From NCBI GenBank assembly GCA_947623455.1, contig OX392527.1, positions 51,442,401-51,506,400 of the forward strand: DNA of 64,000 nt, given 5' to 3'. The stretch comes from Mimachlamys varia. Lineage: Eukaryota > Mollusca > Bivalvia > Pectinida > Pectinidae. Positions 49,367 to 61,484 of this stretch are shown in pieces (position 1 is the stretch's first letter; every line of letters starts with the position of its first letter). Both the position numbers and the translations under genes were made by a program. Under the pieces are notes generated by a model that was not told the DNA's origin, did not search any database, and saw nothing but the letters and a program-made list of their open reading frames with translations.

Positions 49367-49558
49367 CTTTGTTGGGAGATATACAGGACACGAGGGGTGA
49401 GGGGGGTGGAGGGAAGGTGTCGTCTGCCCCTACACTGCCGTAGTGGTTAACGTCATGGTTTGAGTAATTGTAATGTCCCGGACTGCGACTAAGAAGGTCC
49501 GGAACCTGCTGCATGCTGGGAAGACTAGGAGCTCGTCGGCCTCGCTTCAGTGTATGAG
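49367..49558 (-). CDS. caskin: Caskin exon: linker following SH3
   Basis: This 192-bp internal exon has acceptor ggctacag and donor AAAG|gtatgt. It starts with two bases completing an Ala codon and ends with one base (phase 1 in, phase 1 out). Peptide landmarks are HTLKRGRRAPSLPSMQQVPD, then LLSRSPGHYNYSNHD, 'VGADDTFPPPPSPLVS' and CISPNK. The basic RGRR/PSLPSM stretch and the PPPPSP motif fit a scaffold linker after an SH3. It follows 50638-50749 in phase and precedes 40470-40582 in phase. The first 50 residues are not repeat-derived and look like real coding sequence. The last ~12 are encoded by the first minisatellite unit, so the exact end could differ: any of about 20 downstream donors is similar, but most would shift the frame. 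Confidence 0.8.
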
Positions 49559-50637
49559 CTGTAGCCATTCATAAAATAATGGAGGGAAAAAATCAACAAA
49601 AATTACTGCATGCAAAACCAAAGATAACGTAAAATATAAATGTAAAATAATTCTGATTAAAGGCATTTGGTATGTTTGTCCAGCTATTATATTTGTTAGT
49701 CACGGAACAATACAGTTGAAATTGATACTGCAAGGGGAGGATAACTTCAGAGGAAACAGCATGTTCATTGATTTATTTATATAATGGTAATTTTGATTTG
49801 AGTGCAATGCAAGTACACAACTGGGTTAACTGATCAAATTCTTTTCAGTAAATGGGTTGTCAATAACTAAGGTTGGGTAGGAAAAATAACCTGAATGTAT
49901 AAAGATAACAAATAACAGGGTAAATTTAGCTTCCCATCCAATCCAAAATCATACCGGGCAGATACGGTAATGTCTCGAAAAGGAAGAAATGGGGGACATG
50001 AATTTATGTATTTGACCTGACTGAAAATAACTCCCAATTAGTTGTTGTCGGAGTCTATGCTCTAAACTTAGGGGGAGATAAGCTAGTAGCAAAATGAAGT
50101 TGACAAAATTATAAATAAAATGTTTAGCCAGTCTAGAATTTGACATCTACCTTGAATTTTACAAAACATCTTTCTTTTAATATATCATATATATTTACTT
50201 TAATTCATGATCTCCTTTCTTCAGATTTCTGTATACCAGGATTTTTTTGGGGAAAACGAAAATATCACTACCAAAATGCTTGTGCGTAAGATTACACAAA
50301 AAGAATAAAAAAAACAAAATCTGATGAAAATTAAAATGTAGAAGCTTCATGCAAGCTAAACAGGTATAACTACTGGGATGACCCAAATAAAAAAAGGCTA
50401 TTTATTCTTACACAATTTTATTTTTAATTTAAATTTTCTTTTGTAGAAGGACTATAGATCTAACTCAAGTTGTTAAACATGCATTCCAATGTAATCTGTT
50501 TATCTGGTGGCATTTTCTATCCAAAATCTTGCTAGAATATGCACAAAATATCTTTTATTTTTAATAGAATTGTGTAAGTTTGAACTGATTATAAAAGGCT
50601 AACGGTAAGCATGACGCACTGTGACACAGTAGCATAC
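49559..50637 (-). other. Caskin intron, 1.1 kb
   Basis: This is the shortest complete intron of the window, donor gtatgc and acceptor ggctacag. It is AT-rich unique sequence without tandem arrays or recognisable transposons. No minisatellite touches either splice site. Confidence 0.82.
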
Positions 50638-50749
50638 CTGAACTGTCGATGAGGACGACATTTTCCGGTGGGAAATATCCGGGCTTGGACATCCTCCTGT
50701 TGTCGCTTATTACCACACCTTTCCACGCATTTTCACCTTGTTCTATGAC
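50638..50749 (-). CDS. caskin: Caskin exon: C-terminal half of SH3 domain
   Basis: This 112-bp internal exon starts in phase 0 and ends in phase 1, with acceptor atacttacag and donor TCAG|gtatgc. The peptide contains 'VIEQGENAWKGVVISDNRRM' and then SKPGYFPPENVVLIDSSG. This is the second half of an SH3 fold: the WKG strand, an n-Src/distal loop, and the GYFPPENVV strand with the conserved Gly-Tyr-Phe-Pro. SH3 domains are ~60 residues, so the RT-loop half must be in an upstream exon, which I could not find before 64000. In Caskin the SH3 lies after six ankyrin repeats and before the linker and SAM pair, which matches the order of exons here. The tryptophan before KG is single (AWKG), not the WW seen in many SH3s. 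Confidence 0.88.
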
Positions 50750-50922
50750 CTGTAAGTATACAAAAACAAAACATTTACATATCAATTCATTCCATATTTT
50801 CTTGTCGTTCAACACATTAACGTCACAAATAACAAAATTGTTGATCTTAACAATGGTGGATCTAACAACTCAAGGTCAAGTAGGGTCAAATGCTAGACCC
50901 AATAACCCCTCAATATAGTGCT

Positions 50923-51251
50923 ATGGTTCATACAGATTCTCATACCAAAATTCAAGCACTTTTTCTCAATTTTCAAGATCGGTTGTTTTTGTCCACACTT
51001 GCAACTAAAAAAGGGGTATAATCAACAGTTTTAATCTTTTAAAAATCGTTCTTGATGTCTATTATTTTTTTTTTATATAAATCTAAAAAGAAAAAAAGAA
51101 AAAAAAATGCATGTTTACAGCTAGTATGAATTCCACCACTTTTCAAGCATTTGTGATCAAATTCCAGCACTTTTCCAGCACTGACATCATTCAAGCACTT
51201 TTCCAGCACTGACCCAAAATTCAAGCACTTTTCATCTTCTGTATGAACCAT
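50923..51251. mobile_element. hAT-like MITE, 329 bp
   Basis: The terminal inverted repeats are 'atggttcatacag' and 'ctgtatgaaccat'. 'agtgct' occurs just outside both ends, consistent with an imperfect ~8-bp target duplication. Subterminal 'ttcaagcacttttccagcac' repeats on the right mirror 'ttcaagcactttttctca' on the left. Such terminal and subterminal patterns resemble hAT non-autonomous elements. There is no transposase. Confidence 0.75.
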
Positions 51252-51497
51252 GAGTGCTAAATGGTACAACAGACCATTGTTTCTTCACCATCTCCTATTT
51301 AACCCCTATGGTGAATATCGCAGCACAATTTCTTCGTGGAGGTATTGCTCTGAATCTTTTTCTATGGTATCATTTTTGTGGGGGTCATGAATTTATTTCA
51401 TCTTTAGCGTTTTTGAGGTTTTTTCAGAGTTGTAATTTTATTGAGAAATAAAAACACAGACTTCCAGTTTTAGATGGAAACAATAAGCTTCCTGACC

Positions 51498-51527
51498 GTC
51501 ATCATCATCATCATCATCATCATCATA
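51498..51527 (+). repeat. (ATC)n microsatellite
   Basis: About ten 'atc' trinucleotides in a row, followed by an 'attattattgc' tail. A simple sequence repeat in the intron. Confidence 0.95.
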
Positions 51528-53524
51528 TTATTATTGCTAATAATAAGATCATGAACATTCTCATCTTTTTAAATTTTTGAGTCTTAACAGACTGATTTTC
51601 CAAAGGATATTGGCTAATGATAGAAATTAAAGCTAAGAACCAAACTCTAAAACTCAGTAAGAAGAAGAATTACTTTATCTGAAAACCTACAAATGCATTG
51701 TTGCAAAATCTATGAGACAGAGAGAATTGAGGCTTTTTACAAAACCCTGGGAGTCTAAAAAGATCTTTTTTTTTCTTGATAAAACTGATGACTATTCACA
51801 AATGGTACCGGACAGACAGTAGAGGCAATAAAAAATGTGTCTTTGACAGGAATTACAGTCTTTGACAGGAAATGCCAGTAAAGAAATCCCCTGACATTTC
51901 CCCGTAGACGTTATATATATTCGATTCTCCATGTATGTAATCGGCACATAAACAAAACAGGACGTCAGAAAAAATTTATGAATGTTTTATCATTCAACAA
52001 AAGAGAAGATATATACAAAATTTTCAATAACCATGGTAACGATCAGTTGATTGGCTGTTTTTATTCCCATAAAAGCGATTCTATCTGTCATATGTCCGTC
52101 TGCCCCGATGGCTAGCTACATAAACATAGTGTTATCTTCCAAAGTCTACATATTTCACTCAACTTTCTACACACATTAGACAGACACATGCAATTTTGAT
52201 GGTCATATGCAAAAACAGTGGCTAGTAATTAAATACGGCTAGACCCACCGGTCTGTCCAAAGATGTCGTAGTTACAAGGTCGTATCTCCATACACAAGGT
52301 CATAAATTCTTTAGAAATATAAATTTTCCTGAAATTTCTGAAGTATCAACGGGTAAAAGATAAATAGAGAGTGGCTCCTACAAGTCCTTGAAAATCACTT
52401 TGTTTCAAGAACCAATAATGCTATGTGATTATTTTGGAAAATATTTTGTTACTCTTGTGTCTTATGAAATACAACTCTTAGCATTTCAGGAATTACATAT
52501 CTTGACGGTATCACATATTCAACTGTATGAAATTTGAAGAGCTGAAATATGATATGGTAAGTCATAACAGAATTATTTTGTAAAATGTATCTATAGCTTT
52601 ATGAAAGTGAAAAAGCATTTACTATACACTTGAGAACTGTAGATGTTTTCTAAATGTTTTGCTAAACAAGATATTTACTATCAAACTCGGCAAATGTCAT
52701 TGGAACAACGACAAAATGTGCATTATGAAGGTCAAATATATAGCATTACATGTATTTGACATTAAATATACACTCAAGATGAAATGTCAACTTAATAAAT
52801 AAATCAAAGATATCAGCTATGAACTTTTGACATTTGCCTCCTTTCCAAGAAGAATTTCCCTTCAAAAGTCAGACACCTGTCAAAAATATTTTATAAGCAA
52901 TGATTCTGACTTTGAATAGCAAAACAATGCATTAAAAATTTTGTTCACAAAAAAATAACACAAAATGGTGAAATTCACATAATTCTGGATTTTTCGATAA
53001 CATCCAATAAAACTTCACAAAGGGAGATAACTCCTCTACAACACGCATGGTATAAAGTGGAATATACAAATTGTAGCCTTAATAAAGGTTTAATACAATA
53101 TGCAAACAAAAACATGTCTATAACCTTTTGATATAGGCCATTATTAATTACCTAATTACTAAACTTAATACCAAACATTTGGCACTGTACGGAAAAAAAT
53201 TACAATGCAAAGTTTTATTTCCACATGAGCAATGTTAATAAATACAAGTCCCGATCCTTCAGTGCTTGAAGTTGCGTCAGCACTTTGACTAGTACAAGTC
53301 TAAAGCCCATTAGTTACCATAGCAACACAGTCACCTCATTGAGCTAAATGATCCATGAGGATTTGAGGTTTAATCCAACTCTATGCATTAATTTCCGATG
53401 TACCGTCCCTACTGTATAATCCTAAGTGCAAAATACTAATTAATTTCAATACATTTAATTGCTTTGTGTCTGCAGATGTTGAATATATGTTGTATGTAGT
53501 TCAATAGTTTAAAAAATATATATC

Positions 53525-53616
53525 TTACTTGAATTCATTTACCCTGAAATTCTATAATGAACTACTCCAAACTTTGAATTGGGAATTCAAATATGTCTTG
53601 AGGGGTAAATAAGTTA
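53525..53616 (+). mobile_element. 90-bp MITE, family A, copy 5
   Basis: 'ttcatttaccctgaaattct' on the left and 'gtcttgaggggtaaataag' on the right, with 'aatgaactactccaaacttt' inside. It is somewhat diverged and non-coding. Confidence 0.75.
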
Positions 53617-54599
53617 AACTTGTGAACAGTACGAAAAAACTATCTTTATATCTTGTAAATTAAGTAAATTGTATTTGAACTGAGAACAAAGTGTTCTCTG
53701 GAAGATAAAACCAGAGTAAGGAATTAATTACTACTCACCAAGTAAGTTGGGTTATTTAATACATAATCATATTAGGTGAACTAAAAGATAATCACTTTAT
53801 CTTTGAAAGATTAAAGTGAGTAAGAAATTATATAATACTGTTTAATCAAGTGAACTGAGATAGATAATCTCTTTCAAAGATATCAAAGTCAAAAATATTT
53901 CGGTCCGGAAAAAAAAACTTGATTCCAATTTTATCAAATGTCTTAAAGTTAAACTTAACTTTTAGAAAAGCTAGAAAAAACTTTGAAGCCATATGCATGA
54001 AATTTTGAAAACTTCTTTTTTTTTTTTTTTGAAAACCTGAATTAAAAAAAAATGAATTGAAACTTTGATATAATAATATTTCAACCAATAACATTACGTG
54101 AAAAGATGTTTTAGAAAATAACACATATGAACATAACAGTAAGATTTTTATCACCAATCAGCATGTAGCTTACTTCAAAACCACAGCACAGTATCCCCTT
54201 ATTGCATGTGTCAGCCAATCAGATTGTTACTTTCGAAATTCATTGTGATGGAGATGTTTGAGATACAGGAAGACAAAAGACCCACTTTTACAACATGCAG
54301 ATTTCAGTGCTGAAGGCCACAGTGTGAAACAGATCGATACAAACGGGGTCACTCAGTGTCATGCCTTTATGCATTTCACATTCATCCTCCTGGATCAATT
54401 GTGGACTGACCAATACAAAGTTGGGGATTAAATGACCCTTCAGGGATCATTCATCCATATCCTGAAAAACATGAACCAATTTAGCCATCCTAAAGACAAT
54501 TTAATACATCTCATGCAGCAGGTCCATTGGTACAGAGAGACCCCATTGGTCTTAGCAACCTGCTGCTCTAGGTCCCAAGTCTGGTTAGCTTTACACTAT

Positions 54600-54680
54600 A
54601 CAGAGTCAGGGGCTAAAATCTTCAGAATATATACAGAGCCGGGGCTATAAACTTCAGAATATATACAGAGTCAGGGCTCA
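54600..54680 (+). repeat. ~30-bp tandem repeat, 2.5 copies
   Basis: 'acagag(t/c)c(a/g)ggggct' followed by 'cttcagaatatat' occurs two to three times in a row. A minor local array. Confidence 0.8.
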
Positions 54681-55129
54681 AAAGTTAAATCACATTATAT
54701 CATGCTTTAATATATGTGTTAAATATATTGAGTATACGATCTTCCATTTTATCCTTTTATGATCAAATCGACAGATATGCCGATCAAATCATGTTATGCA
54801 GATCCATGTATGAAAAAGCTTAACTCACAAAGATACTGTTACTTGTCTTGTATCTTGAATAACATGTCTTGGAATGAAATAGCTCTGCATTTATTATAAT
54901 CCTTGTGTGAAAATGTATGTATGAAGCTTGTATTAAAATCCAGGTACAAGGTGTTCCTTGTATGAAAAGCAATGAATGCAAATCTGTGTATGTACAGTAA
55001 CTCCGGGGATCCATATAAGTAATCTTATTTAGATCCCTATATGGTACTGTTTAACTGTCCATCTGTTATAAATCCGTATGAGGTGTTGACACTTTCTTGA
55101 AGTAAATCCTTTCATCAGGTTGAATCGCT

Positions 55130-55530
55130 AAGATGTCACTTTTTTTTTTTTAAATATCCTTTTGAATTCTCTTGCATATTTTTGTAGGAAATCCTCAAGA
55201 AACTTTTGTCATTCTTTTGCAGGAAATCCTCACAGAATACAATACTCTTTTGAGTAAATCCTTAAATAATTTTCCCACTCTGTAGAAAATCAACATAAAA
55301 ATGTTACACTTTTGAATAGCAAAATCCTTGTAGAATGTTATCACTTTCTTGTAGAAAATCCTTGTAGATTTGTATAAAATCCTTGTAGAATATTGTGTCA
55401 CACATAGGCTGAGAAATCCTTGTATAATTTTGATATTTTTGTGTAGAAAAGTTTTGTTCTCTAAACTTTTAGAGAAGGCAACAATGTTTTTTTTGCAGAA
55501 AATCCGTATAGAATCATGTAATTTAATAAT
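55130..55530 (+). repeat. ~30-bp diverged tandem repeat
   Basis: 'aaatccttgtagaatnttgt' followed by 'cactttcttgtag' recurs about twelve times with strong divergence ('aaatcctcaagaaacttttg', 'aaatccgtatagaatcatg'). The array fades at both ends, indicating an old expansion. A minus-strand ORF with an STRILYKSTRIFYKK motif is a by-product. Confidence 0.78.
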
Positions 55531-55924
55531 TTGTAATTAAGATGTTGTTTCTTTTTTGCAGCAAGTACTCGCACACTTTTTACACGTTTATTATAGTAGG
55601 CCGCTCAAGTTGTAGTAATTAATCCTCGTGTGGAACACTGCGATCCTTGATACGAAATTCCTCCCAAGAAACCATCTTTCACAGATGAAATAGATTCGGC
55701 CATACTTACCGTTCCTGTCATCGTCTATACTCAAAGATATATAGTTCCTTTTTTATCAGTTATTCCCAGACCAATAAATACAGATAAATCAAAACGTTTT
55801 TTCCATTTACAGAAATAAATGCCTGCCGCTAAAAACAAAGTGCCTTTTACTTTGAAATTAGTATGAAATACTGGAGAGTTCGAACACATAAAAACCCCAA
55901 TATATGGGATTGTACTGTGATAAC

Positions 55925-56155
55925 CCAATAACAGTCCCTATGTCAACAATATCAAAAATATTTTTAAAATTTTGAAATTTTTTTCCCCACAACACAACTG
56001 GGATAAACATGATAACATGACCACTGTAGAACAGAAACCCAATAACAGTCCTTATGTTAAAAATATCGGGAATATTTTTAACATTTTAGCAATTTTTTTC
56101 GGACAACACAATTGAGATAAATACGATAACATTATACTCACTATAGTATAGATAG
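55925..56155 (+). repeat. Two-copy tandem duplication, ~118 bp
   Basis: Two diverged copies both run from 'acccaataacagtcc(c/t)tatgt' through 'atttttaa(a/c)attttg' and 'acaacacaa(c/t)tg' to 'ataacat(g/t)a'. A local duplication with no coding content. Confidence 0.82.
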
Positions 56156-58424
56156 AGCACTATTGTGCCAACTTAACTCTGGATCCCAGCCAGCGTATAC
56201 CCCAACAGACTACACAGCCAATGTCCAGTCCATATGGTCAAATCATCAACTGACCGGTGTGAATATTGACCTGCTCTAATTAACTATATTGCACACATCC
56301 CCTTTGTTCAACAGGCAGTACAATTTGTTCGTTGTCTCGATTCGGTCACAACGTGCATCCTCTTTGAGCTGCCCCAAAGTAAATATGTGCATATCTCTTT
56401 CTCCTCCGACCCAAATCCATATATTGGACAATTAAGGCTCATAACATAGCAGAATCCAATTCATCTGACATTTTGGTCACTTCATCGGAAATTCCTGAAT
56501 GCCAGGCCTAATTTCATTGTCTACTCTTCGTCAATATCTATCTCCCGTCAATAATTCCACGGCCGAGCATTGGTCGTGTTTTTACACCCAAAGTCATCAA
56601 GAACAGTCCCAGTCACTTCGCTTCTATTTTGTTTTATTCTAAATGTTTGCATTAAGCTGAGAGTGTTGCTCGTGGACCGAGTGTGCGTCTAATTTCTCTA
56701 TGCTACTAATAACTGGTCAATTTGAATAATATTGTGCGTATACTGGAGGAGATCAATAGCCACAGCGGAGCTTTATGGTTTATGATCCATGTCAGAGTGC
56801 TTAAAGTTTCAACACAAATAAAACCCATGTTCTTCATCACCACCAACAATTACCATAAATGGTCATAAATTTAAGTTTCATCTCAAAAACCATCCAACGC
56901 TATCTTAAAAAAAAAAAGAATGTTCATAAAAATATGTATAATTTTTTTTCATATTTCACTCTTCCTTTTTCTTGATGAATTCAAAAGAATATAGTACTCT
57001 GTAGTATTTTCTGATTTGATATCCCTGTTTTTTTTGCTCTAGTGTTTGAAAGACAATTATAGTAAAAAACACATGGCCCTTTTGAAAACACTTTCCGAAT
57101 TTGTTGCAGCCAACAAGCTTTCAGCTTGGAGCCAGATTGTTAAGAGATTGTACCAATATGATCTAACGTATTTAGTGCCAGCCCAAATCCCCATGGACCG
57201 TTATTACTAATTCATTGTTTGTTCTCACCACACTCCTACCATTGTATATGTGACCCATGCCAAACCTCTATGGATTTTCCTTACATTGCTGAGGCACTAT
57301 AAATTTGTGCTCTAGTTTTTTCTGACAGTTGCCCAACACCATAGTCTTCTTACCTATGCTTGTTAATTACATAATTCATGTACATGGGTCTCCAATTACA
57401 TCATTCATTAATAAACTTAGACATCTGTCCACAGCAAAAAAATAATTGGTATTTGCTCCAGGAGGTTTTTTGTCTGTTTGTCTAGACTTAGCATATACTT
57501 ATATATGGCCAAAAGCCAGTTATGTATTACACCCAGAATGTTTTTTTTGTCACATTATATCAATATTTGAATTGTCATGCTTTTCTTTCATAAACACTGA
57601 CACTCTCATCTTGTTGAATATACCGCTAAGTTTTATCAGGGGAGGTAATCTAGTGTTGTCTCTATTTAATCTAAATGTCATCATCTACTACATATCTTCC
57701 ATGGACAGTGCCCATGTCACCAGCTCATCTGTCTGTCATTTCTTACAGTTACAAATGTCTTATTTCCTGCATCGTCAGTGTTCTCACTAAGTTTTGCAAT
57801 AATTGGCTGACTTCGAAAGAATAGCTGGTTGAATTTTCACATCCTGCAATGTTGACATATATATAATTCTGAAAAAATAACCAGTTCAAAGTTGTTGAAT
57901 AACAGCCTACTGAATTTGCCGGCAACCAGCTTTTAATGAGAACCTCCTTCATCACTGCCTTTCTCATGAATTACATGAAACTGTTGCTCAGTATTACTTG
58001 AGTCACTGGCTGTGATTGGAGGATAGAAATGATACTATATGAACTGTTGCTCAGTATAATTCAATTCCCTTCTCTTGATTGGAATACTACATGGACTGTT
58101 GCTCTGTACTAGTGGTCCATGATTCGAGGACAGAGAATTGTTGCTGGGTGTTGCAGAGCTTTATTCACCTACAGTCCTTTTATAAGTGAAGTAGCCTCTA
58201 AGGAACTATACTGTAAAACTGTGAATGGTGCTAGTCCCTGACAGTGCCGATAATGATAGACAGTCTATTGATCATGATGGTAGAGGGAGCCACTACTCAT
58301 CGACCTATTGATGATAGGGGGCGCCACATACTGATAAGATATTTTATAAAGTGGATGGGGTGCTACTCTTGATACACATTCTATCATGGCAAAGAGCGAC
58401 CCACCTGGGGGCATTACGTGGTAG

Positions 58425-58499
58425 TGGGGTGGGGGGTGGGAGGGGTGGTGGTGGTAGAGATCACCTTTGGGGGGGGGGGGGGGAGGGAGGGTTATCAGT

Positions 58500-58530
<31 letters not shown>
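58425..58530 (+). repeat. G-rich stretch and (GT)n microsatellite
   Basis: A G-rich stretch with 'ggtggtggtgg' and a poly-G run (about 58468-58482) is followed by 14 'gt' dinucleotides at 58503-58530. Simple sequence. Confidence 0.93.
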
Positions 58531-58585
58531 TCACTAATACAGACTAAATCACATATCAGAATGCTCTATAGTGAATTTTAACCGA

Positions 58586-58677
58586 TTTAATGTATTCATC
58601 CCCTAAAGTCACAAATGAACTCCTCCAATTCAATGGTTGGAATAGTCTATTATGAAATTTCAGGGATAAAGAGCTTA
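58586..58677 (-). mobile_element. 90-bp MITE, family A, copy 6
   Basis: An inverted copy: 'taatgtattcatcccctaaa', interior 'gaactcctccaattcaatgg', right end 'gaaatttcagggataaagag'. It is diverged and non-coding. Confidence 0.72.
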
Positions 58678-59892
58678 AATTTATAAACTTGTTAGCTATA
58701 TGTAGCACAGGCAGAAAAAGGAAGTAAATTTAAGAAATATCCTTGCTTGTCAAATGTTGTACATAAACAAAATAACAACAACAACAACAACAACCAACAC
58801 CCATCACATAGAACTACATGTACTAACCGACAGTTTCCTGTAGTTCCAAAGACCTTTTTGGAAACTTTGATAAGAATTATGACTAATTTCTGTGATAAAT
58901 CTGGTAAATACTGTTTATATGTGGCGATCACAGACGTTGATACATGACCAGAGGAAATCCTGATAAAAAGATATAACCACCCAGAGACCAGGGGCTGAGT
59001 CACACAAGATATAGAGTACAGTTAACAGAGGAGGATGAGGTCAAGGTCGTCCCACGATAAAAATCAATCTACATACATACGTCTACCAAGATATATCAGT
59101 CTGGCACTTATATATGGATGGACCTTGTTGGCGGAACTGTCCAACAAATATCCAATTATCTCCCCTGATTTCAACCTGAGGGTCAAGCGTGTTATCTGGT
59201 ATTTATTAAATAATTTTGTGCTTGACTCTTGATCGAATTGAATTTTTTTCCGCGAATGCTTTCTTCCCATTGGACTATAGAAAGTCTATACCTATGCAAG
59301 TACCACTACAGCTATACCCCCCAGCAGCGTCTAAGAGTACTCAGATCAACAACCTCTTAATCAAGAAATATCATAACAGCCCATTATCACAGCACTTAGT
59401 ACCAGTCAGAAACTATCCTTACTGTCAATGGGGATACCGTATTATACAGAAGATCTATCACTGTGAAGTAACATCCCACTCGATCCAACATATTGCCCTG
59501 TCTACGTTAGCTTAGCATGCGATGCCCTGTCCGAGTTATCTAAGCATTATCCTGTCCGAGTATGACAGACTGTGAGCTAGATAGACCGTAAGCTCCGAGA
59601 GATTTTGATATAGAAATACGTTAGAGGTGAACACCTTGGAGTGTGGAAAAATACCTTGGTTGTTTAGGAGTTGTTTGCTCAGGTAAAAGTTGACCTCACT
59701 TGACCGATCGAAATTAGCACTGGACACAAACATACAGAGGGATCTTAATCTAGGTAGTTTATGTTCTGTCTGAATTACTTTCAGTGGGAAACATTTAATT
59801 TAAAATGTAAAAAGAATTATTTGCATATTTTAAATTTCAAGCATAGCCACGTACAATACTTGGCTTTACAATACAGCAGCCATATCCTTACC

Positions 59893-59983
59893 TTAACTTG
59901 TTCACCCCTGAAATGTCATAATGAACTTTTCCAACCTTTGTATATGGAGGGTTCAAATGTGTTTTCTGGGTAAAATGAGTTAA
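59893..59983 (+). mobile_element. 90-bp MITE, family A, copy 7
   Basis: 'aacttgttcacccctgaaat' on the left and 'ttttctgggtaaaatgagtt' on the right, with interior 'cataatgaacttttccaacc'. It is non-coding. Confidence 0.8.
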
Positions 59984-60997
59984 GCATACAACTTATTGGC
60001 TACTGCAACTATATACAACTGCAATCATTGGCTTCACATTGAACAGTGTTTGAAATTCAAATTTTTTTATTTTTTTTTTCTCAAATATTTCCCCAAATAC
60101 TTTGATACTGCCGACCTCAATTGGTTCCTTCAAGTACAACTGCTACCCCTGGCCATCCCTTTTCTGTCATGGTTTGATTTCTCACAGATGACCTCCAGGA
60201 GCCAACAATCCTGACTATACCCTAGAACAAGTGGCTAGCTATAGCCAACTCCCTGTACACTATTTTAGAGTATGGTTAGTATACCACAATGTTAACCCTG
60301 CATACACGGCTATATCAGCCATATGTTTGTTAGCTTGCGATAAATACAATGGCTATCGTTTATTGGAAACACATCCACACCGACCAATTAGTCCAGTGCA
60401 GTAAAGGAGTTTCTAGGCTTTCCTTTAGTGCCCAATTTACTGACCAAAGAAACAGCCGATATATCCCATGAGTGACCCTTGTCCAGAAGATACACTCTCC
60501 AGCCATTAATACATAAATGGAAACCAGATGATGACCAATGCCTAGTGTGAAAGTCGGAAGAACCAGACAGCGAGACAATACTTGTGTGGGTTTTTTTTAT
60601 TATCACAAGAATAATATTCTCATAATAAATCTCTAAAAAGAATTGGTTTCAAAACTTATACCTAATGATATGTTAATTACATGACTATAGACTGGATTTT
60701 TTTCCAAAACTGACCCGTTTAGTCATGTCATACAGCCATGTCATAAAGATGGTCTTACACACGTGTAATAACACTATTGTGACATCATAAACAGATGACG
60801 TCTTTATGATGTCATATGATTGTAAAAATCGTACTGTCAAAGTAGATATTTGCCTGTCTTAATGAATTTATAGTCTATCTTGTCATGAATGTAAGCTATG
60901 TGATAAATAGAATCTTACACTCGTGTCAATGTAATAAAGAATTTATTAAACTCGTTCAATAATTTTATATGTCTATATAATTATGTCATAATGTTTA

Positions 60998-61389
60998 TTA
61001 AAGGCCCAATATATGTAACTTCAGGAATTTTTTCGTGATTCTGAAAAATAAGGAAAAAAATCTAGTTGATAACCATGCAAAAATAAGCTTAAAACGAAGT
61101 AAACCTGAGTGGTAACTAAAAAGAAACTCTTGACAGAAAAATTAAAAGATTTGAAAATAATACAGGTGGGGCCCACTTCAACAACAAGCCGAAGGTAGAA
61201 GACAGTTCAAAATGGACGCGTGTTTACAAATACTGTGTTTCAACTGCTGCTGTTCCAGTAACCGCGTAAGAATTCACATTGAATATTGCTGATATCAGTT
61301 AATATTAAGTAAATCTATAAATATAATAAGTTATTAGGCTTGATTTTCTCTTCAAGTTTTGCCGAAAGTTACGTATACTGGGCCTTTAA
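60998..61389. mobile_element. ~392-bp MITE with TTAAAGGCCC ends
   Basis: The left end 'ttaaaggcccaatatatgta' and the right end 'tacgtatactgggcctttaa' are imperfect inverted repeats over about 24 bp. TTAA is present at both extremities, either as part of the repeat or as a TTAA target duplication of piggyBac type. The interior is AT-rich, with no ORF. Confidence 0.78.
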
Positions 61390-61484
61390 TGTCATGTATT
61401 GACAAGTCAGAAATAAGACTACAGATATCATACATGATATTACTGTATTTTGAATTTCAACTGATGACAAGCGATAGACATCAA

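Noticed and set aside
55700..55930. Possible upstream exon ending 'gatgacaggaacg|gtaagtatgg' on the minus strand
   Set aside because: The donor is good, but the frame before it shows no SH3 or ankyrin similarity and I found no acceptor. Most likely a chance donor.
57446..57790. 114-codon plus-strand ORF
   Set aside because: It starts at an ordinary AT-rich intronic position, has no domain, signal or splice support, and its composition matches surrounding intron.
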